Below, piece after piece: positions 43,228 through 53,170 of a stretch of DNA of 64,000 bases. Position numbers and translations under genes: made by a program. The number at the start of each line of letters is the position of its first letter. Within the stretch, counting starts at the first letter, position 1. Under the pieces are notes generated by a model. That model was not told the DNA's origin. It worked only from the letters and a program-made list of their open reading frames with translations, and ran no database searches. The DNA comes from Prevotella communis (GTDB lineage: Bacteria > Bacteroidota > Bacteroidia > Bacteroidales > Bacteroidaceae). The stretch spans positions 868,001-932,000 of the forward strand of contig NZ_CP091794.1 of assembly GCF_022024175.1 (NCBI RefSeq), given 5' to 3'.

Positions 43228-45192
43228 TTATTTCAGATAATCCGTTTTATCAGGACCAATGTAGTAGCCGGGTTCTGAGGGCTGGTTGTAGCCCACGTTC
43301 TGATAGGCTACGGAGAGACGGTAGGGGATGTCCTGCATCAGACAGTTGATGCGGTAGGACGTGGGAATCGTGGAGACGTAGAGGCGCAGCTCTGTGCTCT
43401 CACGATTGCGAATCAGTACCTCTTCGCGCCAGTCGCCCAGGATGTCGGCGGCCAGACAGGGGTTGGACTTCGTGCCGTTATTGAACTGGCCGTCAAAGCG
43501 TTGCAGGTCCACAATCCTGCGGTTCTGCCAGTCGTATTTCGACACCGTCTCGCGGTCGAGCAACTCGCGCAGCAGGTCGCCGTCCCACCAGATGCCGAAG
43601 TTCATGGAGAGCCAGCGGCCTCCCATCACCAGATAATTATTATGTTGAGGGTCGTCGGAATCTTTGGCGGCGTTGACCACCTCGCCCTTCATATTCCTGA
43701 TACCATGACTATCTGCACTCCACATCTCCACCCCGGGATTCGTTGGGTCGATGTCGGCAGCCATACAACGGCCTACGTCAGCAGTACTCTTAATCTGGAA
43801 AAGGACCTTGCCCGTGGCGGCATCGCGCAGGTCGGAACCATCGCGCTTGTTCTCGTGGCAGTCCCAGATGTAGAGACGGTCGTCCTTCGGGTCGGCAATG
43901 AGATGGATGGCGTCGCCGTGGCCCATGCGGGTATTGTAGAGTCCCTTGCCATCATGATCTACGGCCATAGAGCCATAGGTTATCTCGTCGTAGCCGTCGC
44001 CGTCGACATCGGCAATGCGCAGGTTGTGATTACCCTGTCCGGCATACGAGCGCCACTCAGGATTATTGGTGTCAAACACCCAGCGCTCCTTCAGGGACTT
44101 GCCGTCCCAGTCCCATGCCACGATGACGGAACGGGTGTAGTAGCCGCGACAAAAAACAGCGGAGGGAAGGGAAGAGTGAATAGTGAAAAGTGAAGAATTT
44201 CTTGCCGTGCAAGCGTCCAAAGGCCGAGCGGCTACCGCTCCAAGGTAGGCGAGACCTGCTAAATAGCGCTCGGAGCGGTTGCCTTTTTCATCGCCCCAGG
44301 CTTTCAGTTCGCCGCGCTCAGGGATATAGGGCTTGGTGTCGAGGAGGCGACCCGTGAGACCGTCGAAGACGCTGATATACTCAGGACCAGAGAGGATGCG
44401 GCCTGCCTTGTTTCTATGATCGACGACGGAATCGCCGATCACGCGGCCCTCGCTATCGCGGGTGCCGTCGGCAGTCTTTACCATCAGTTCGGCACGCCCG
44501 TCGCCATCAAAGTCGTAGACGATGAAGGGCGTATAGTGGGCACCAGAGCGGATATTACGGCCTAAGTCAATACGCCAGAGCTGTTCACCGTTCAGCCGGT
44601 AGCAGTCGAGGAGGGTAGGCCCCGTGTAACCGTCGTGACTGTTGTCGTGTGCATTCGTAGGGTCCCATTTCAGGATAATCTCATACTGTCCGTCGCCATC
44701 AACATCGGCCACGGTGGCATCGTTGGCGGTATAGGCATACTCGCCCGTGTCGCGCCATCGCCAGCCATTATTGCCTGGGCGCTGCTGAGGTTGGATGGTA
44801 GGCACCTTGCCACCCTCGGGCTTGTTGAGCTTGATGGGGATATAGCCCACGGGAGCATCCTGGCAAAGCGTGAACTGTCCCTTGGCTGTGCCTCCCTTAA
44901 TCTCGTAGGTGGCATCCTCGTCCAGGGGATTCTCGTCAATGAAGAAAGAGCCGCCATTGGTGAGAGGCGCTTGGTTGAGCTTCACGCCATTTCGATAAAT
45001 ATCGAAAGACTCACCTTTCCGGTCGTCACGCAGGATGCGCCACGACACGAAGGCACTTCCGTCCGCCTGACGCACGGCCACCACGCCGCGGTCCAGACGC
45101 TCCGTACTGAGCTTGGAATAATCATATTTGGGTTGTGCCGTAAGGCCTAAACATAGCGCTGCAGATGCGATAGATAGTAGGATTCGTTTCAT
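43228..45192 (-). CDS. Rhamnogalacturonan lyase (PL11 family)
   Basis: 654-aa secreted polysaccharide lyase that cleaves the rhamnogalacturonan-I backbone of pectin by beta-elimination. The signal peptide ends at GLTAQ. The body is an eight-bladed propeller type with many Asp/Gly calcium sites (VADVDGDGQYEIILKWDPTNAHDNSHDGYTG; DFDGDGRAELMVKTADGT; IADVDGDGYDEI) and PL11 signatures (CRGYYTRSVIVAWDW, AADIDPTNPGVEMW). The ATG at 45192 is chosen over one 54 nt upstream because the promoter TACCTTTG lies at about 45216-45223. An extra ~24 residues between LGAV and PSAVFCRGYY come from a heptamer array plus GC-rich palindromes, a likely insertion in a surface loop. Confidence 0.9.
   Translation of the reverse strand: MKRILLSIASAALCLGLTAQPKYDYSKLSTERLDRGVVAVRQADGSAFVSWRILRDDRKGESFDIYRNGVKLNQAPLTNGGSFFIDENPLDEDATYEIKGGTAKGQFTLCQDAPVGYIPIKLNKPEGGKVPTIQPQQRPGNNGWRWRDTGEYAYTANDATVADVDGDGQYEIILKWDPTNAHDNSHDGYTGPTLLDCYRLNGEQLWRIDLGRNIRSGAHYTPFIVYDFDGDGRAELMVKTADGTRDSEGRVIGDSVVDHRNKAGRILSGPEYISVFDGLTGRLLDTKPYIPERGELKAWGDEKGNRSERYLAGLAYLGAVAARPLDACTARNSSLFTIHSSLPSAVFCRGYYTRSVIVAWDWDGKSLKERWVFDTNNPEWRSYAGQGNHNLRIADVDGDGYDEITYGSMAVDHDGKGLYNTRMGHGDAIHLIADPKDDRLYIWDCHENKRDGSDLRDAATGKVLFQIKSTADVGRCMAADIDPTNPGVEMWSADSHGIRNMKGEVVNAAKDSDDPQHNNYLVMGGRWLSMNFGIWWDGDLLRELLDRETVSKYDWQNRRIVDLQRFDGQFNNGTKSNPCLAADILGDWREEVLIRNRESTELRLYVSTIPTSYRINCLMQDIPYRLSVAYQNVGYNQPSEPGYYIGPDKTDYLK
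44171..44198. repeat. 7-bp periodic array inside the PL11 lyase gene
   Basis: GAAGAGTGAATAGTGAAAAG and on: GTGAATA, GTGAAAA, GTGAAGA units. On the coding strand they encode part of NSSLFTIHSSLPS, an insertion before the conserved CRGYY motif. Confidence 0.85.
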
Positions 45193-45300
45193 ATCGTAGT
45201 TGTTTTTGTGGTTGCAAAGGTAAGAAAAATATTTCAATCCTTGCATATTTCATACAGATTTATTACTTTTGTCGGCGATTATCGATAATAATTTTACTGA

Positions 45301-46635
45301 ATGAAAGAATTTGTCATCTCCGAAGCAAAGGCCGAGACGGCCATATTAGTAGGACTGATTACAGGACAACAGGACGAAGCTAAGACAAACGAATATCTGG
45401 ACGAACTGGAATTCCTGGCAACGACAGCAGGGGCTCGCACCGTGAAGCGTTTTACGCAAAAGGTGGGCGGTCCCAGCAGTGTGACCTATGTAGGTAGTGG
45501 AAAACTGGAAGAAATACGACAGTATATCAAGATGTGTGAGGATGCCTATGACGAGGCCATGGAGCATCGCGAGGATTATGAGAGCGATGCAGACATGCCA
45601 CAGCCTGTGGGTATGGTGATTTTTGATGATGAACTGAGTGCTAAACAAATCAGAAACATTGAGAAGGAACTGCAAGTGAAGATTCTGGATCGCACATCGC
45701 TGATTCTGGATATCTTCGCCATGCGTGCGCAGACAGCCGAAGCCAAGGCGCAGGTGGAACTGGCGCAGCATCGCTATATGCTGCCCCGACTGCAGCGACT
45801 CTGGACGCACCTGGAGCGTCAGGGCGGTGGCTCTGGCGGCGGTGGCGGCAAGGGAAGCGTGGGACTGCGTGGACCTGGTGAGACGCAGTTGGAGATGGAC
45901 CGTCGTATCATCCTGCACCGTATCACCCTGCTGAAACAGCGCCTGGCAGAGATTGACAAGCAGAAGACGACCCAGCGCAAGAACCGCGGACGCCTGATTC
46001 GCGTGGCGCTGGTGGGTTATACCAACGTGGGTAAGTCGACGTTGATGAACCTCTTGTCGAAGAGCGACGTGTTTGCTGAGAACAAGCTCTTTGCCACGCT
46101 CGACACAACCGTGCGTAAGGTGACCATCGAGAACCTGCCGTTCCTGCTGGCCGATACCGTAGGATTCATCCGTAAGTTGCCCTCAGACCTGGTAGAGAGC
46201 TTCAAGAGTACGCTCGACGAGGTGCGCGAGGCTGATTTGCTGGTACACGTGGTGGATATCTCGCATCCCGATTTCGAGGACCAGATCCGGGTGGTAGAAC
46301 AGACACTCAGCGAACTGGGTTGTTCGGAGACGCCTTCGATGGTGGTATTCAACAAGATTGATGCCTACACATGGACGCCGCAGGAGGAAGACGACCTGAC
46401 GGAGCCTACGAAGGAAAACGTGTCATTGGAGGAGTTGAAGAAGACATGGATGGCCAAGATAAGTGAAAAGGGCAAAGTGAAGAGTGAAGAATATGCTGCC
46501 GCTCCCTTGTTCATTAGCGCTAAAAACAAGGAGAATATCGAGGAACTGCGCACCACGCTATATAATAAGGTTCGCGAACTGCACGTGCAGAAGTATCCAT
46601 ATAACGACTTCCTCTATACTATAGAAGAGAATTGA
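45301..46635 (+). CDS. hflX: GTPase HflX
   Basis: 444-aa ribosome-associated GTPase of the HflX/OBG-HflX type. The N-terminal HflX domain (VGLITGQQDEAKTNEYLDELEFLATTAGA; FDDELSAKQIRNIEKEL) is followed by a glycine-rich linker (GGGSGGGGGKGSVGLRGPGETQLE) and the G domain with G1 GYTNVGKST, G3 DTVGF and G4 NKID. HflX splits or rescues stalled ribosomes and is stress related. Promoter TACTTTTG at 45264-45271. A heptamer array (46462-46490) inserts KISEKGKVKSEEY in the variable stretch before the G5 region without breaking the frame. Confidence 0.95.
   Translation: MKEFVISEAKAETAILVGLITGQQDEAKTNEYLDELEFLATTAGARTVKRFTQKVGGPSSVTYVGSGKLEEIRQYIKMCEDAYDEAMEHREDYESDADMPQPVGMVIFDDELSAKQIRNIEKELQVKILDRTSLILDIFAMRAQTAEAKAQVELAQHRYMLPRLQRLWTHLERQGGGSGGGGGKGSVGLRGPGETQLEMDRRIILHRITLLKQRLAEIDKQKTTQRKNRGRLIRVALVGYTNVGKSTLMNLLSKSDVFAENKLFATLDTTVRKVTIENLPFLLADTVGFIRKLPSDLVESFKSTLDEVREADLLVHVVDISHPDFEDQIRVVEQTLSELGCSETPSMVVFNKIDAYTWTPQEEDDLTEPTKENVSLEELKKTWMAKISEKGKVKSEEYAAAPLFISAKNKENIEELRTTLYNKVRELHVQKYPYNDFLYTIEEN
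46462..46490. repeat. 7-bp periodic array inside hflX
   Basis: Units GTGAAAA, GGGCAAA, GTGAAGA, GTGAAGA. They encode a Lys/Glu-rich insertion near the end of the G domain. Confidence 0.8.
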
Positions 46636-46656
46636 ACCTAACACATTAAATAAATT

Positions 46657-48510
46657 ATGAGAGAGTACAGACAACTGACACAGGAAGAGATTCAGGTGCT
46701 TGAGAACAACGTATGTTGGGCTGAGGACTGGAACAGGGTAATGGTTGACGAGGATTTTCGTCCCTACAACTTCCACCGTGTGATATTCTATGGCGATATC
46801 CGCCTGGGTAAGTTCGAGAAAAAGATTGAGGTGGCTCAGGGCTTCTATAAGCACTCGGGTATCAACGATGCCACGTTGAGAAATGTCACCGTGGGCGATG
46901 ACTGTCTGATAGAGAAGGTGGGCAACTTCATCAATAACTATACCATTGGTGACGACTGCTATATCTCGAATATCTCAACACTTGAGACTCGCGAGGGAGC
47001 CAGCTATGGCGCGGGCTCTACCATCAGCGTACTCAACGAGATGGGTGATGGCAATATCGTGCTGTTCCGTGAACTGAACTCTCAGTTGGCTGCTTTCATG
47101 GTGAAGCATAATCGCGACAAGGCCCTGGTAAACCGTCTGCGCCAGTTGATTGACGATGAGGTACGTATCTCAACGCCGGAACGTGGTACCATTGGCAACA
47201 GCGTGAAGATTATCAATACCAAGGATGTCATCAACACCGTGATTAAGGGCGACTGCGAGATTAGTGGTGCAGCCCGTCTGAACGAGTGTACAATCCTGAG
47301 TAGTGAGGATGCGCCTGTATTTATCGGTACGGGTGTCATCTGCGAGAACTCGATTATCTGTGACGGTTGCTCGATTAATAACTCCGTGAAGATGCAGGAC
47401 TGCTTCGTGGGTGAGGCTTGTCAGATTACCAATGGCTTCACGGCCGAGGCCAGTCTGTTCTTTGCCAACTCATTCATGGCTAATGGTGAGGCCTGTGCCG
47501 CCTTCTGCGGTCCGTTCTCGGCTTCGCATCATAAGTCAAGCCTGCTGATTGGCGGACAGTTCTCGTTCTACAACGCTGGTTCAAACACCAACTTCTCGAA
47601 CCACGCCTACAAGATGGGACCCTTGCACTATGGTACGCTGGAGCGCGGTACGAAGACGGCCTCTGGCTCGTATGTGCTGATGCCTGCCACGATTGGTGCT
47701 TTCTCTGTATGCTTCGGCAAACTGATGCACCATCCTGACACGCGCAACCTGCCGTTCTCTTATCTTATCGCTTATGGGGATACGATGTATCTGGTGCCTG
47801 GCAGAAATATCACTACTGTAGGTTTGTATCGTGATATCAAGAAATGGCCAAAACGCGACAAGCGTTCTAAGCAGTCGAAGAAGAGTATCATCAATTTTGA
47901 CTGGCTATCTCCTTTCACGGTAGGTGAGATTATCCAGGGTATCGAGATTCTGAAGGCGTTGCGTAATGCTTCTGGCGACAATGTCACGACGTATAATTTC
48001 CACGAGTATGTCATCAACGCTTCTTCACTTATGAAGGGCTTGAAGTACTATGATATTGCTCTGCGTATCTACATGGGTGCCGTACTGAAGCGTGCTCAGA
48101 AAGAGGGCTTCTTTGGCTATCCGAAGTCAGAGGTAGGCAAAGGGGCCTGGTCTGACCTCAGCGGACTGCTGTTGCCTGAGAGTGAGGAACAGCGACTGAT
48201 AGACGATATCAAGGAGGGTACCATTGATAATATCCAGCAGGTGCTGACGCGCTTTGAGGACATCAATAACAGCTACAGCGACTACCGTTGGGCTTGGAGC
48301 TATCAGCTGATTCTGGATTACTATCACCTGACGGAGATTGACGAGGCTGCCTGCGAGCGTATCCGTGAGGACTACGTGAAGGCGCGCCGTGCATGGATTG
48401 CTGAAATCCGTAAGGATGCGGAGAAGGAGTTCCTGATGGGTGATGTGGAACAGGAGGTACTGGATGACTTCCTCTCTAAACTCGACCACGAGATTGACTA
48501 TGAAAACTAA
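46657..48510 (+). CDS. DUF4954 family protein with left-handed beta-helix
   Basis: 617-aa cytoplasmic protein of the DUF4954 family. The first ~350 residues contain hexapeptide-like repeats of the LpxA/acyltransferase beta-helix type (DATLRNVTVGDDCLIEKVGNFINNYTIGDDCYISNI; SGAARLNECTILSSED). The C-terminal part is helical. It starts 22 bp after hflX and precedes the M16 peptidase gene by 11 bp. Nucleotide-sugar or acyl transfer has been suggested for such folds, but no activity is established. The length is as usual for the family. Confidence 0.8.
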   Translation: MREYRQLTQEEIQVLENNVCWAEDWNRVMVDEDFRPYNFHRVIFYGDIRLGKFEKKIEVAQGFYKHSGINDATLRNVTVGDDCLIEKVGNFINNYTIGDDCYISNISTLETREGASYGAGSTISVLNEMGDGNIVLFRELNSQLAAFMVKHNRDKALVNRLRQLIDDEVRISTPERGTIGNSVKIINTKDVINTVIKGDCEISGAARLNECTILSSEDAPVFIGTGVICENSIICDGCSINNSVKMQDCFVGEACQITNGFTAEASLFFANSFMANGEACAAFCGPFSASHHKSSLLIGGQFSFYNAGSNTNFSNHAYKMGPLHYGTLERGTKTASGSYVLMPATIGAFSVCFGKLMHHPDTRNLPFSYLIAYGDTMYLVPGRNITTVGLYRDIKKWPKRDKRSKQSKKSIINFDWLSPFTVGEIIQGIEILKALRNASGDNVTTYNFHEYVINASSLMKGLKYYDIALRIYMGAVLKRAQKEGFFGYPKSEVGKGAWSDLSGLLLPESEEQRLIDDIKEGTIDNIQQVLTRFEDINNSYSDYRWAWSYQLILDYYHLTEIDEAACERIREDYVKARRAWIAEIRKDAEKEFLMGDVEQEVLDDFLSKLDHEIDYEN

Positions 48511-48521
48511 ATTATATAGAC

Positions 48522-51425
48522 ATGAAACTGAAAGCTTTATTTGGAATGGCCTTGTTGGGCCTTGCATTGAGCAGCTGCTCAAAGTATGACTATGAAGAGG
48601 TGAAGGGCGATATGGCCCAGACCCGTATCTACACGTTGAAGAACGGACTGAAGATTTATCTCAGCGTCAACAAGGAAGAACCGCGTATCCAGACGTATAT
48701 CGCCGTGCGTACGGGTTCCAAGAACGACCCTGCAGAGACCACAGGTCTGGCTCACTACCTGGAGCATCTGATGTTCAAGGGTACGAATCACTTCGGTGTG
48801 ACCGACCCTGAGGCTGAGGCTCCTTATCTGGAGGAGATTGAGAAACGCTACGAGGCTTATCGCCAGTTGACCGACCCTGAGGCTCGCAAGAAGGCTTATC
48901 ATGAGATTGACTCTGTGAGTCAGTTGGCTGCCAAGTACAATATCCCCAACGAGTACGACAAGCTGATGGCTACCATCGGTAGTGAGGGCTCAAATGCCTA
49001 CACATCAAACGATGTGACCTGCTACGTGGAGGATATCCCCTCTAACGAGATTGATAACTGGGCAAAGATTCAGGCCGACCGCTTCATGAATATGACCATT
49101 CGTGGTTTCCATACGGAGCTGGAGGCTGTCTATGAGGAGTATAACATCAGTCTGACGGATGATGGCGACAAGCTCTATACTGCCATGATGGCGAAGTTGT
49201 TCCCCACGCACCCCTACGGCACACAGACCACCATCGGTACGCAGGAACACCTGAAGAATCCTTCCATCACCAATATCAAGAACTATTTCAAGAAATGGTA
49301 TGTGCCCAATAACGTGGCCATCTGTATGAGTGGTGACTTTGATCCTGATGAGGTGGTGGCTACCATCGAGAAGTATTTCGGTGAGTGGCAGCCAGGTGAG
49401 GATGTAGAACAGCCTGTTTACGACAAGCAGCCTGAACTGACGGCCCCCGTAGATACAACGGTTATTGGCCTGGAGGCTGAGAATCTGTGGCTGGGATGGA
49501 AATTCGACAGGGCCAGTTCTTTGCAGGCTGATACTTTGCAGGTTATCCAGCAGATGCTGAGCAACGGTACCGCCGGACTTCTGGACCTGGATATCAACCA
49601 GCAGATGAGAATGTTGGGCGCATGGGGTGCTGCTATTCCCATGCAGGATTACTCAATGCTGATTCTGGGAGGTACACCGAAGGAAGGACAGAGCCTGGAG
49701 GAGGTACGCTCGCTGTTGCTCGAGGAAATTGAGAAACTGAAAGCCGGAGATTTCTCTGACGACCTGTTGCCCTCTGTTGTCAACAACCTGAAGTTGGAGT
49801 ATTACAACGCCTTGGAGAGTAACCAGGCACGTGCCAGAATGTTTGTCAACGCCTTTATCAACGGTACGCCCTGGGAACAGGAGGTGAAGGCTCTCGACCG
49901 TGTGGCTGGTATCACGAAGGAACAGATTGTGGCGTTTGCCAATCGCTATTTCGTGAACAACTATGTCACGGTATTCAAGAAGCAGGGCGTAGACCCGACT
50001 ATCAAGAAGATTGACAAGCCGGCCATCACGCCTATCCCCACCAACCGCGACTATGTGAGTCAGTTTGTGAAGGATATCCAGAACTTGGAGGTGAAGCCTA
50101 TCCAGCCTCGTTTCGTGGATTTCCAGAAGGACCTGACATTCGGACATATCAACGACCAGTTGCCTACAATCTATGTACAGAACAAGGAGAACGGCCGTTT
50201 TCAGTTGGCTTTCCGCTATGAGTTTGGCAACGAGGCTGATTTGCGTTATGGATATGCTGCCCAGTATCTGGACTATCTGGGTACCGACTCATTGACATCA
50301 GAGCAGATCAAACAGCAGTTCTATAAGCTGGCTTGTAATTACAATATCCAGGTGGGCGACCGTAGCCTGTCTGTCAGCCTGAACGGACTCAGCGAGAATA
50401 TGCCGCAGGCTGTAGCTCTTCTGGAACACCTGATGCAGCATGCCAAGGTGGATAAGGAGGCTTATGCGATGTTTGTGGGCATGGAGGCTAAGTCGCGTAT
50501 GGATGCAAAGACCGACCAGCGCACGAACTTTGATATGCTGGCCAGCTACGGCATATACGGTCCTTACAATCCCCGTCGTCATGATATCTCTATCGATACG
50601 CTGGCAAATACCAATCCTGAGGAATTGCTTGGCTTGCTGAAAGACCTTGCCCAGTACAAGCACACCGTGTTGTACTATGGTCCGATGAGCGAGGATGAAC
50701 TGGCAGACGCCTTGGCCTCTTACGCTTCTCAGGCGAACGTGGCAACGAAGGATGTACCTGAGAATAAGCACTATGTGATGCAGCCTACCGACAGCAACGA
50801 GGTGCTGCTGGCTCCTTATGATGCCCAGAATATCTACATGCGTATGTACCACAATGAGGGTAATGCATGGAATCCGGAGGAGGCTCCCGTCCAGGCGCTC
50901 TTCAACGAGTTCTTCGGAGGTGGTATGAACAGCATTGTCTTCCAGGAACTGCGTGAGGCTCGCGGACTGGCTTACAATGCTTATGCTTACTATATGCAGC
51001 CCAGTCATCAGGATTACAAGGATATGTTCTTTACGCATATCATCACACAGAACGACAAAATGGCCGACTGTATTGCGGAGTTCCATCATATCCTTGACTC
51101 AGTACCTCAGAGTGAGGGTGCCCTGAAGATTGCCAAAGAGTCTATCATCAAGCGTCTTGCCAGTATGCGTACAACGAAGTTTGGTCTGATTAATGCCTGG
51201 CTGACAGCTCAGGAGAATGGTCTTGACTACGATATCAACCAGCGTATCTACGAGGCAATGCCCAACCTGACACTGGCTGACATCATGAAATTTGCTGATG
51301 AGCGTATTGCGCGTAAGCCTTATCGCTACGTCATCTTAGGTAATGAGCAGGCCCTCGATATGGCAACATTAGAGAAGTATGGTCCTGTGAAACGACTGAC
51401 TACTGAGGAAATCTTCGGATATTAA
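48522..51425 (+). CDS. M16 family zinc metallopeptidase (pitrilysin/insulinase-like)
   Basis: 967-aa lipoprotein (lipobox ALSSC) with two tandem M16 modules. The first has the inverted zinc motif HYLEH (H78, H82, catalytic E81) and the downstream EAVYEEYN glutamate. The second (from about 530) lacks the motif, as normal for these clam-shaped peptidases. It degrades peptides in the periplasm or at the outer membrane. It is co-directional with DUF4954 and HflX. A terminator follows at 51442-51479. The protein is full length. Confidence 0.92.
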   Translation: MKLKALFGMALLGLALSSCSKYDYEEVKGDMAQTRIYTLKNGLKIYLSVNKEEPRIQTYIAVRTGSKNDPAETTGLAHYLEHLMFKGTNHFGVTDPEAEAPYLEEIEKRYEAYRQLTDPEARKKAYHEIDSVSQLAAKYNIPNEYDKLMATIGSEGSNAYTSNDVTCYVEDIPSNEIDNWAKIQADRFMNMTIRGFHTELEAVYEEYNISLTDDGDKLYTAMMAKLFPTHPYGTQTTIGTQEHLKNPSITNIKNYFKKWYVPNNVAICMSGDFDPDEVVATIEKYFGEWQPGEDVEQPVYDKQPELTAPVDTTVIGLEAENLWLGWKFDRASSLQADTLQVIQQMLSNGTAGLLDLDINQQMRMLGAWGAAIPMQDYSMLILGGTPKEGQSLEEVRSLLLEEIEKLKAGDFSDDLLPSVVNNLKLEYYNALESNQARARMFVNAFINGTPWEQEVKALDRVAGITKEQIVAFANRYFVNNYVTVFKKQGVDPTIKKIDKPAITPIPTNRDYVSQFVKDIQNLEVKPIQPRFVDFQKDLTFGHINDQLPTIYVQNKENGRFQLAFRYEFGNEADLRYGYAAQYLDYLGTDSLTSEQIKQQFYKLACNYNIQVGDRSLSVSLNGLSENMPQAVALLEHLMQHAKVDKEAYAMFVGMEAKSRMDAKTDQRTNFDMLASYGIYGPYNPRRHDISIDTLANTNPEELLGLLKDLAQYKHTVLYYGPMSEDELADALASYASQANVATKDVPENKHYVMQPTDSNEVLLAPYDAQNIYMRMYHNEGNAWNPEEAPVQALFNEFFGGGMNSIVFQELREARGLAYNAYAYYMQPSHQDYKDMFFTHIITQNDKMADCIAEFHHILDSVPQSEGALKIAKESIIKRLASMRTTKFGLINAWLTAQENGLDYDINQRIYEAMPNLTLADIMKFADERIARKPYRYVILGNEQALDMATLEKYGPVKRLTTEEIFGY

Positions 51426-51441
51426 ATCTGGCTATATCATA

Positions 51442-51479
51442 AAAAAACGGGACTCATGTTTGTGAGTCTCGTTTTTTTA
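51442..51479 (+). terminator. rho-independent terminator after the M16 peptidase gene
   Basis: AAAAAACGGGACTCA and TGTGAGTCTCGTTTTTTT form a long stem with a short loop and a T-run. The fumarase promoter (TACTTTTG, 51483-51490) follows directly. Confidence 0.85.
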
Positions 51480-51520
51480 TTGTACTTTTGTACCCATAAT
51501 ACTAAATAAAAAACAAGACT

Positions 51521-53170
51521 ATGGCAACACCAGTTGAATTCAAGTATGCCCCTATGTTTCAGGTGGGCGAAGACAAAACCGAGTATAGACTGCTTTCTAA
51601 GGAAGGCATTACTACTGCTGAATTTGAAGGCAAGCAGATTGTGAAGGTATCAAAGGAAGCTCTGACGCTTTTGGCTCAGCAGGCTTTCCACGACGTAGAG
51701 TTCATGTTGCGTCGTGAGCACAACCTTCAGGTGGCAAAGATTCTTTCTGACCCTGAGGCCTCTGAGAATGACAAGTATGTAGCCCTGCAGTTCCTGCGCA
51801 ATGCCGACGTGGCTTGCAAGGGTATCCTGCCTTTCTGCCAGGACACGGGTACAGCCATCATTCATGGTGAGAAGGGACAGCAGATCTGGACTGGTTTTGA
51901 GGATGAGGAAGCGCTGAGCCGTGGTGTGTATAACACCTTTACACAGGACAACCTGCGCTATTCACAGAACGCTCCTCTGAACATGTACGATGAGGTGAAT
52001 ACCCGTTGCAACCTGCCTGCACAGATTGATATCGAGGCTACCGAGGGTGCCGAGTATAAGTTCGTGATGGTGGCTAAGGGTGGCGGTTCTGCCAACAAGA
52101 CCTATTTCTACCCCATGACGAAGGCTACTATCCAGAACGAGGGTACGCTGATTCCTTTCCTCGTAGAGAAGATGAAGACTCTGGGTACAGCTGCTTGTCC
52201 TCCTTATCACATTGCTTTCGTGATTGGTGGTACCTCAGCTGAGAAGAACTTGCTCACCGTGAAGCTCGCTTCAATCAAGTTCTATGACAACCTGCCTACT
52301 ACGGGTGATGAGACGGGTCGTGCCTTCCGTGACATAGACTTGGAGGAGAAACTGCTGAAGGAGGCTCACAAGATTGGTCTTGGTGCCCAGTTCGGTGGTA
52401 AGTACCTGGCTCACGACATCCGCGTGATCCGTCTGCCCCGTCATGGTGCCAGCTGTCCTATCGGTATGGGCGTGTCTTGCTCTGCTGACCGCAATATCAA
52501 GGCAAAGATTAATGCCGACGGTATCTGGTTGGAGAAGATGGACGAGAATCCAACAGAGTTGATTCCTGAGGAGCTGCGCAAGCCCGGTGAAGGCGGCAAG
52601 GGTATTGAGATTGACCTGAACGAGGGTATCGATGCCGTTCGTAAGGAGCTGAGCAAGTATCCTGTTTCTACCCGTGTCAACCTGAAGGGTACCATCATCG
52701 TAGCCCGTGATATCGCTCACGCTAAGCTGAAGGCACGTCTGGATGCTGGTGAGGGTATGCCTGAGTACTTCAAGAAATATCCTGTGCTGTATGCCGGACC
52801 TGCCAAGACTCCAGAGGGCTATCCTTGTGGTTCTATGGGTCCGACAACAGCTAACCGTATGGACCCCTACGTGGATGAGTTCCAGGCTAATGGTGCATCG
52901 CTTGTGATGATTGCTAAGGGTAACCGTTCTGATGTGGTTACTGAGGCTTGTAAGAAGCATGGTGGATTCTATCTGGGTACTATCGGTGGCGTGGCTGCCG
53001 TTCTCTCTAAGAGTTCTATCAAGAGCATTGAGTGCGTTGAATATCCTGAACTGGGTATGGAGGCTGTGTGGAAGATCGACGTGGAGGACTTCCCCGCATT
53101 TATTCTCGTAGATGATAAGGGCAACGATTTCTTCAAGACCTTGAAGCCCTGGACTCCATGCGCAAAATAA
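51521..53170 (+). CDS. Fumarate hydratase class I
   Basis: 549-aa iron-sulfur fumarase (class I) interconverting fumarate and malate, as used in the reductive branch to succinate in Bacteroidales. Cluster ligands are suggested by [19 protein letters not shown] and the [12 protein letters not shown] segment. The C-terminal half contains [16 protein letters not shown] sequence ([18 protein letters not shown]). Promoter TACTTTTG at 51483-51490. Its 3' end overlaps the start of the M6 protease gene by 13 nt, an odd pairing of a core enzyme with a secreted protease. Confidence 0.95.
   Translation: MATPVEFKYAPMFQVGEDKTEYRLLSKEGITTAEFEGKQIVKVSKEALTLLAQQAFHDVEFMLRREHNLQVAKILSDPEASENDKYVALQFLRNADVACKGILPFCQDTGTAIIHGEKGQQIWTGFEDEEALSRGVYNTFTQDNLRYSQNAPLNMYDEVNTRCNLPAQIDIEATEGAEYKFVMVAKGGGSANKTYFYPMTKATIQNEGTLIPFLVEKMKTLGTAACPPYHIAFVIGGTSAEKNLLTVKLASIKFYDNLPTTGDETGRAFRDIDLEEKLLKEAHKIGLGAQFGGKYLAHDIRVIRLPRHGASCPIGMGVSCSADRNIKAKINADGIWLEKMDENPTELIPEELRKPGEGGKGIEIDLNEGIDAVRKELSKYPVSTRVNLKGTIIVARDIAHAKLKARLDAGEGMPEYFKKYPVLYAGPAKTPEGYPCGSMGPTTANRMDPYVDEFQANGASLVMIAKGNRSDVVTEACKKHGGFYLGTIGGVAAVLSKSSIKSIECVEYPELGMEAVWKIDVEDFPAFILVDDKGNDFFKTLKPWTPCAK

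Noticed and set aside
43501..44193. 230-codon plus-strand frame within the PL11 gene
   Set aside because: It is antisense to a gene with strong PL11 signatures.
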